DNA from: Enterospora canceri
Taxonomy: Eukaryota > Microsporidia > Enterocytozoonidae
Reading direction: 5' to 3'
Assembly: GCA_002087915.1 (NCBI GenBank)
Contig: LWDP01000083.1
Span: 1-10,446, forward strand
Length of the DNA stretch: 10,446 nucleotides
A program made the position numbers and the translations under genes. This document shows, one piece after another, positions 5,902-10,446 of the stretch (its first letter is position 1; each line of letters opens with the position of its first letter). The notes beneath the pieces were generated by a model. It saw only the letters and a list, made by a program, of their open reading frames with translations. It was not told where the DNA came from and did no database searches.

Positions 5902-6417
5902 ATGGCAAGGCAACTAAACGAGAAGGAGACCAAAACAGTCAAATTGATAGAAAGGATACTTGCTGACGAAATGAGGGCGAAACCAGAGGTATCTGGGATG
6001 CTGGGCGATCTACAGCTGAAGCCGTACACCGTGGGGGACAAGTCGGTGCAGATTCTGGTTGTGAGTGTGAAGGAGGATTTGTTGAGGTTTTTGAGAAAGA
6101 ATTATAGGGAGTTTTTGACTGCGATGAAGAAGGAGTTTCCAGGAATGGTCATTCTGGCAACACGAAATGAAAAGGCACCTGAGAAGAAGGGTCTGGCACT
6201 GAACAGGAAGAGGGAGGCGTTGCTGAACGACCTGTGCTTTCCAGCAGTGGTCATGGGACGTAGCCAGGAGGTAGAGTCGCGAACTGAGGTCGTGCAGAAC
6301 GTCTATTTGGACGCAAAGCAGAGCTACTGGAGCGATAACGAGATGAAGGCGATTCAGTGTCTGGCTGCCCAGATACTGAAGGACAAGTTTGAGTTCAAGC
6401 TATTTGCTACGGAATGA
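5902..6417 (+). CDS. RPS7: 40S ribosomal protein S7 (eS7)
   Basis: eS7 is a small-subunit protein involved in 18S rRNA processing and ribosome structure. The 171 residues align well from memory with the eukaryotic family. After the helical start (LNEKETKTVKLIERIL) come the hydrophobic strand VQILVVSVKEDLLRFLRKNY, the KKEFPGMVILATRNE segment corresponding to KKFPDRHVIFLAERR of animals, the LLNDLCFPAVVMG segment (near 105-117) corresponding to ILEDLVFPTEIVG, and a VYLDAKQ then KDKFEFKLF end. Yeast and human proteins are about 190 residues, so it is slightly reduced. The frame is open upstream from a GTG at 5857, but the first ATG is 5902, preceded by TTTTTGCCCAC. It lies 62 bp from SEC23 and 64 bp from CCR4. 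No intron is needed. Confidence 0.95.
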   Translation: MARQLNEKETKTVKLIERILADEMRAKPEVSGMLGDLQLKPYTVGDKSVQILVVSVKEDLLRFLRKNYREFLTAMKKEFPGMVILATRNEKAPEKKGLALNRKREALLNDLCFPAVVMGRSQEVESRTEVVQNVYLDAKQSYWSDNEMKAIQCLAAQILKDKFEFKLFATE

Positions 6418-6419
6418 AG

Positions 6420-6425
6420 AATAAA
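6420..6425 (+). terminator. AATAAA polyadenylation-type signal after RPS7
   Basis: AATAAA begins two bases after the RPS7 TGA. A 3' UTR of the usual length would reach into the CCR4 promoter. Pattern match only. Confidence 0.45.
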
Positions 6426-6469
6426 TATTGTCTAATTTGTTCGCATCTTTCATGCAAAATATATTTTTA

Positions 6470-6481
6470 TTTTTGCCCATT
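6470..6481 (+). promoter_or_regulatory. CCR4 CCC start-site signal
   Basis: TTTTTGCCCA (6470-6479) is followed by TT and then ATGGC, almost the same arrangement as before RPS7. It selects the ATG at 6482 over an in-frame ATG at 6452 and an upstream TTG reading. Confidence 0.6.
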
Positions 6482-7927
6482 ATGGCAGAATTCAGAAAAA
6501 CAAGACGATCAGAAGTTGCAATAGAACACAAACAGGACGAGCTGACCGGATTAGAGATGAACTTCCAGGGACTGCGACTCGTGAGCAGGGACATCCTGCG
6601 CCTGTCGCACCTCAAGACGCTGATTCTGAACAACAACGAAATTGAGTCCATTTCGGCTGAAATATGCAGAATTCAGACATTGGAGGTGCTGAATCTCGGA
6701 TTCAACCGAATCACGCGGATTCCGCCTGAATTGGGAAGACTGGTCCACCTGAAGGAGCTCTACCTGAACGACAACCTCGTGACTGAGGTGCCTATGGAAA
6801 TTGGAACCCTTTACAGACTCGAGAGCTTCAACATCACGAATAATCCCCTCATAAGCCCCTACAACACGATGGCAAAGGACAAGTCCCTACTTCGCTTCTG
6901 TAGGGAGAATAACACGAACTACAAGCAGCCAAATGACCGTGCCTGGATTGACACCATCATGAAGGCTGAGTCTGTGCTTGAGACGTATTCAGTTGGGACA
7001 TTCAACATGCTCTGTGGCTTCTACGCCACTCAGCTGACGTATGCGCCCAGTTGGGTCATAAATCTCGAATGCAGGAAGGACATTTTGATGCAAACAATTG
7101 TCGCCTACAATTTGGATATCGTCTCGTTACAGGAAGTTGACGTGGGCGTATTCAACTCATTTTACAAGGAGAATCTCTCCAAGAAGTTGGACTACGACGG
7201 AGTCATGCTGCCCAAGAAGTCGTACGATCCAAACACAGACGGGTTCAAGAAGCTCTACGGCCAGGCCACGTTCTGGAAACGAAGCAAATTCAGACTCGTT
7301 GAACAGATCAATATTGATTTGCAGGCGAAAATAATGGGAGACAAAAGATTCAAGTATCTGAGTGACGTACACACGCGACTGACGAATAAGACGAATATGG
7401 GACTGATCACGGTGTTGGAGACCACCACTACCAGTACGACAATAATTGTGGCCAATGTGCATCTTTACTACAATCCAGAATTCACTGATGTGAAAGCAAT
7501 TCAACTGATGGTGTTTTTTGAGGAGGTTGAATTTGTGAAGGAAAAGTACAAAAACAGTCGTGTGATATTTCTAGGCGATTTCAATACGCTCAAGAAGACG
7601 GTGCTCTACGAATACGTCACAAACAGAAAAATGGATGGGGCCGTCTTCGAACCCTACGACTACGGGACACTGAATGACGGCATCGCCCACAATCTCAGGC
7701 TCATGGACGCATACGATGGGCAGGAGATCACATTCACCAACTTCACGCCAACATTCAAAGAGGTCATTGACTACATCTTCTACTCTGATGGACTGAGTCT
7801 CACAAGTGTCATATCACCAGTCGAAGACGAATACACGGCCAAGACAATTGGACTCCCCAACATCCACTTTCCATCAGACCACATTCTGATTGGGGCGAAA
7901 TTCACTGTAAAAAAACAAAAGAATTGA
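6482..7927 (+). CDS. CCR4: Ccr4 poly(A) deadenylase (LRR plus EEP nuclease)
   Basis: Ccr4 is a catalytic subunit of the CCR4-NOT complex and shortens mRNA poly(A) tails in the cytoplasm. The 481-residue protein has four to five leucine-rich repeats at about residues 35-125 (LKTLILNNNEIESIS; LEVLNLGFNRITRIPPEL; LKELYLNDNLVTEVP), which in yeast bind the Caf1/Pop2 subunit. An endonuclease-exonuclease-phosphatase domain follows with all expected motifs: NMLC (Asn175), YAPSWVINLECRKDIL, LQEVD (Glu218), VANVHLYYNPEFTDVKAIQ (His327), GDFN (Asp366, Asn368), TPTFKEVIDYIFYS (Asp430) and PSDH (Asp466, His467). The catalytic set looks intact. The long low-complexity N-terminus of yeast Ccr4 (837 residues) is missing. 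The start at 6482 follows the CCC signal. It is convergent with HSP70. Confidence 0.96.
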   Translation: MAEFRKTRRSEVAIEHKQDELTGLEMNFQGLRLVSRDILRLSHLKTLILNNNEIESISAEICRIQTLEVLNLGFNRITRIPPELGRLVHLKELYLNDNLVTEVPMEIGTLYRLESFNITNNPLISPYNTMAKDKSLLRFCRENNTNYKQPNDRAWIDTIMKAESVLETYSVGTFNMLCGFYATQLTYAPSWVINLECRKDILMQTIVAYNLDIVSLQEVDVGVFNSFYKENLSKKLDYDGVMLPKKSYDPNTDGFKKLYGQATFWKRSKFRLVEQINIDLQAKIMGDKRFKYLSDVHTRLTNKTNMGLITVLETTTTSTTIIVANVHLYYNPEFTDVKAIQLMVFFEEVEFVKEKYKNSRVIFLGDFNTLKKTVLYEYVTNRKMDGAVFEPYDYGTLNDGIAHNLRLMDAYDGQEITFTNFTPTFKEVIDYIFYSDGLSLTSVISPVEDEYTAKTIGLPNIHFPSDHILIGAKFTVKKQKN

Positions 7928-8295
7928 AATGGTTTGTTTCTGGTCTTGATCGCCTATTGAATTTGTGAAATATTTTGAAAAATTTGAGACCCAAAAAGAA
8001 GACTAGATAATTACAGCGAAGATGATGCAAGACGACGAGTCCGATTCGTGAGGAAGAACGTGGCTGATTCGCATAGATAAGACGTAGAAGATGATGAGGA
8101 AGTTATCCCTGTCTGAATATGATGACGAGGACTCTGATTCTACAAATGAGCCAAAGATGATGAATTGAAGGTCTTCTTTCACTGATTATGATTAGAAAAT
8201 CCGCGAATTCTGATTTGGAATATTAGGCAGAAAATGATGACAATTCATTGGTTACTCCGATTTATGAGGAGACATTGTCTGATTCTTGCTATTCA
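7928..8295 (+). pseudogene. Gene-free stretch with broken acidic coding fragments
   Basis: The 368 bp between the convergent CCR4 and HSP70 stops hold no intact gene, although other gaps here are 60-150 bp. Short acidic/Ser segments appear on + in shifting frames: DNYSEDDA (from 8006), DDESDS then a stop (from 8031), SEYDDEDSDSTNEP (from 8112, same frame as the previous), SSFTDYD then a stop, and ENDDNSLVTPIYEETLSD (from 8230, another frame). GATGATGA or GACGAGGA phrases recur. This looks like a decayed gene for a Ser/Asp/Glu-rich protein, but composition alone could give the same picture. No tRNA or mobile element is seen. Confidence 0.35.
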
Positions 8296-10071
8296 TTAAA
8301 CACATTTACTAAGCCACCTTTCAACATCCCTTCTTCCTATCTCAATATCAAACTCATCCTTGTTCAAGTATTCGTCTCTGATTCTGTTCAATTCCACCCT
8401 GAGATCATCCTTCAGTTTGAGTTTATCAAATTGTTCAATTCGATCCCTGTATTTGTTCTTGAAGTCTGTAATCTGCAGCTGTTTCTTGTCAAGCATCTCA
8501 TTTGCTTTAGCTTCTTGTATCATTTTCTCTATTTCTGATTCTTCCAGCCCAGAAGATGCCTTGATTTCCAAACCCTGTGCTTTCTTGGTGATTTCATCCT
8601 CTGCTTTCACTCTCAATAGGCCATTTGCATCTGCTGTGAAAATAACCTTAATTCTTGGTTCACCCTTCTTGGCTTTTGGAATATTTTTTAGAGTAATTTT
8701 ACCAAGTTCCTTATTCTCACGGACCAGTGCCCTGTCTCCTTGATATATGCGAATATCCACCTCTGTTTGTCCATCTTTGGATGTAGTGAATGTCTCTTCC
8801 TGTTTGAATGGTATTGTGGTATTCTTTTCAACCATTTTGCTGAATACTCCTCCTACAGTCTCAATTCCGAGACTCAGTGGTATCACATCAAGCAGTACGG
8901 CATCCTTTACGTCTCCGCTCAGTATTCCTGCCTGAATTGCCGCACCCTTTGCCACGGCTTCGTCTGGATTTATGTCATGTGACGGAACTATTCCAAAAAT
9001 ATCCTGGACCAGACTCCGGATATATGGCATTCTAGTCATTCCTCCAACTAGAACGACCTTATTGATGTCCTTATTCTGTAATCCAGCATCTCTCAATGCT
9101 GTCTTACATGGTTCTATTGTCCTATTCGCCACTCTCTTTATTACTGATTCAAGCTGATTTCTGCTTACATTTAGATCGAAATCTACGCCATCTATTATGT
9201 TTTCTACCACTATTTTAGTTTGTGTCTTCTGACTCAACTCCTTCTTTGCTTTCTCAGCTGCATTCTTCAACTTCACCAATGCATTAGGTGACTTCAGTTC
9301 AATTCCTTCGCTTTGGTGAAATGCATTGACCAGAAACTTCAGAAACTCCCCATCGAAGTCCTCTCCACCTAAAAAGGTGTCTCCATTTGTTGCCTTAACG
9401 TGAAATACGCCGTTATCAAGTTCCAAAATGGAGATGTCGAATGTACCACCACCCAGGTCGTAGACTGCCACATTTCCACGTGTCTTCTTCTCCAATCCAT
9501 AGGCCAATGCTGCTGCAGTTGGCTCATTTATGACACGTATCACATCGAGTCCTGCTATTCTTCCAGCATCCTTTGTCGCCTGTCTTTGCATATCATTGAA
9601 GTAGGCTGGAACTGTTACAACAGCCCTTTGAACACCTGAATCCTTTTTATTCCCCTTGAGCCATTCTGAAGTGAATTTCTTGACATATCCAAGGATTTTA
9701 GCACCAATTTGAGCTGGTGAGAACTTTCCAAAATCCGTTTTGATCCATACGTCACCATTGCACGATTCTGTTGTTTTATATGGCAGAGTGTTGGCATATG
9801 TACTGATCTCAGCCATTTTCCTTCCTATCAGTCTTTTTGAACTATGAATTGTGTTGTACTGATCCTTTTCAAGTAGATTTTTGGCATCTTCTCCCACTAT
9901 GAACTTGTTTTTATTTTGCTGATTGACTACTGATGGTGTCGTAGATCTGTTCTTTTTGTTTCTAATAATTGATGGTATTCCATTTATCATCATTGCAGCC
10001 ACAGTGTTGGTCGTGCCAAGATCTATTCCAATGATATTCGTGTCTTTGACTTTTTTGGTCAAAAATGCCAT
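8296..10071 (-). CDS. Mitochondrial-type Hsp70 (mitosomal chaperone)
   Basis: This ATP-dependent chaperone is of the DnaK/mitochondrial class; in microsporidia that class sits in the mitosome and serves protein import and Fe-S cluster assembly. The 591 residues show [10 protein letters not shown] (14-23), [75 protein letters not shown] and the linker-side [19 protein letters not shown]. The substrate-binding domain has the mitochondrial/bacterial form ([23 protein letters not shown]). The C-terminal lid is short and ends WLSKCV; there is no EEVD or KDEL, which argues against cytosolic or ER Hsp70. Only about ten residues precede the ATPase domain ([10 protein letters not shown]), so a classic presequence is nearly absent. 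The frame is open further up from a TTG at 10128, but the ATG at 10071, preceded by CACC, is the likely start. Confidence 0.95.
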   Translation of the reverse strand: MAFLTKKVKDTNIIGIDLGTTNTVAAMMINGIPSIIRNKKNRSTTPSVVNQQNKNKFIVGEDAKNLLEKDQYNTIHSSKRLIGRKMAEISTYANTLPYKTTESCNGDVWIKTDFGKFSPAQIGAKILGYVKKFTSEWLKGNKKDSGVQRAVVTVPAYFNDMQRQATKDAGRIAGLDVIRVINEPTAAALAYGLEKKTRGNVAVYDLGGGTFDISILELDNGVFHVKATNGDTFLGGEDFDGEFLKFLVNAFHQSEGIELKSPNALVKLKNAAEKAKKELSQKTQTKIVVENIIDGVDFDLNVSRNQLESVIKRVANRTIEPCKTALRDAGLQNKDINKVVLVGGMTRMPYIRSLVQDIFGIVPSHDINPDEAVAKGAAIQAGILSGDVKDAVLLDVIPLSLGIETVGGVFSKMVEKNTTIPFKQEETFTTSKDGQTEVDIRIYQGDRALVRENKELGKITLKNIPKAKKGEPRIKVIFTADANGLLRVKAEDEITKKAQGLEIKASSGLEESEIEKMIQEAKANEMLDKKQLQITDFKNKYRDRIEQFDKLKLKDDLRVELNRIRDEYLNKDEFDIEIGRRDVERWLSKCV

Positions 10072-10199
10072 GGTGAATAAAATTTTGATTTTTTCAGGCG
10101 AGTTTTTCTCAACTGAATTCTGCCACAAGTTCTACTCCCTTTATCCGATTCATAAATGAGGTAGTTACAAAAATTCATTATTTTTTGCCTATTTTTCCA
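10072..10199. promoter_or_regulatory. Divergent HSP70/EXO1 promoter region
   Basis: These 128 bp separate two divergent ATGs. On the minus strand TTCACC directly precedes the HSP70 ATG. On the plus strand TTACAAA (10165-10171), TTTTTTGCCT (10181-10190) and TTTTTCCA lead to the EXO1 ATG; these resemble the TTACAAA and TTTTTGCCCA elements before SEC23, RPS7 and CCR4, though the C-run is reduced to CC. Confidence 0.5.
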
Positions 10200-10446
10200 A
10201 TGGGTATTACAGGTTTGCTACCAATGGTAAGGAAGGCTATCAGAAGAGTGCCAATCAGTGAATACAGAAAGAAACGAGTCTCTGTGGATGCATTCTGTTG
10301 GATTCATGCTATTGCATCTAATTGCGCCTATGAAATATACAACAAACTCGATACTAAGAAATACATCAACATGTTCAGGAACAAGATCAATAGTCTCACT
10401 AAACACGGTATTGTGCCTATATTCGTATTCGATGGTGACCTAATTG
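10200..10446 (+). CDS. EXO1: Exonuclease 1, N-terminal part (XPG/Rad2 family)
   Basis: The frame starts MGITGLLPMVRKAI and is open to the window edge (82 codons plus one base). Exo1 is a 5'-3' exonuclease and flap nuclease used in mismatch repair and double-strand-break resection. The XPG N domain is clear: Met-Gly-Ile-x-Gly-Leu start, VSVDAFCWIHAIASNCAYE with metal-ligand Asp30, and PIFVFDGD with Asp78, at the same positions as the active-site Asp30 and Asp78 of human EXO1. The CWIH and CAYE words, and the YINMFRNKINSLTKHGI stretch, resemble Exo1 more than FEN1 (MGIxGLAKLI) or Rad2. It is divergent from HSP70. The rest of the nuclease domain lies outside the window. Confidence 0.88.
   Translation, partial: MGITGLLPMVRKAIRRVPISEYRKKRVSVDAFCWIHAIASNCAYEIYNKLDTKKYINMFRNKINSLTKHGIVPIFVFDGDLI

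Noticed and set aside
6428..6481. Longer CCR4 N-terminus (SNLFASF...)
   Set aside because: It begins at TTG and reads through the T-rich CCC promoter signal; the ATG at 6482 is better placed. An ATG at 6452 remains a minor possibility.
8248..8538. 96-codon + strand frame
   Set aside because: Most of it is antisense to the Hsp70 C-terminus; only its first part falls in the gap and is covered by the relic finding.
10072..10128. 19-residue N-terminal extension of Hsp70
   Set aside because: It starts at TTG, not ATG. The extension is not strongly presequence-like and lies in the divergent promoter.

Overview
This window is a compact eukaryotic nuclear locus, most likely from a microsporidian. 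Six proteins are readable from sequence. Four have clear families: the COPII coat GTPase activator Sec23, 40S ribosomal protein eS7, the leucine-rich-repeat deadenylase Ccr4, and a mitochondrial-type Hsp70. A fifth, at the right edge, is the start of exonuclease 1. The sixth and a further partial gene, both on the left, encode multi-pass membrane proteins I do not firmly recognise. Reasons for microsporidia: no introns are needed; intergenic gaps are 60-150 bp; proteins are short for their families; the Hsp70 is of mitochondrial type but almost lacks a presequence (as expected for a mitosome); and six of seven genes have a C-rich element (CCC or a weaker form) within a few bases of the ATG, a known microsporidian start-site signal. 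I cannot assign a genus.

Layout. 1-507 (-): 5' part of a four-TM membrane protein leaving the left edge. 578-3316 (-): a large highly charged repeat protein with three TM segments and a C-terminal domain. About 150 real bp separate it from the divergent SEC23. SEC23 (3767-5839), RPS7 (5902-6417) and CCR4 (6482-7927) follow head-to-tail on +, 62 and 64 bp apart. 7928-8295 holds no intact gene but shows broken acidic coding fragments. HSP70 (8296-10071) lies on - and is divergent, over 128 bp, from EXO1 (10200 to the edge).

Assembly caveat. Two single N bases (1703, 3606) are each flanked by perfect 299-bp direct repeats (1404-1702 = 1704-2002; 3307-3605 = 3607-3905). The equal overlap length at both joins strongly suggests that overlapping contigs were laid end to end. 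The real locus is then about 600 bp shorter, the repeat protein is about 812 rather than 912 residues, and the second 5' end of SEC23 (3467-3605) does not exist.

The genes are housekeeping functions (secretion, translation, mRNA turnover, Fe-S/mitosome protein import or folding, DNA repair) and show no sign of being one pathway. The least explained object is the lysine/glutamate-rich membrane protein, with five copies of a Tyr-Trp-Gly-basic motif and three further tandem repeat families. I found no CRISPR array, mobile element, tRNA or rRNA.
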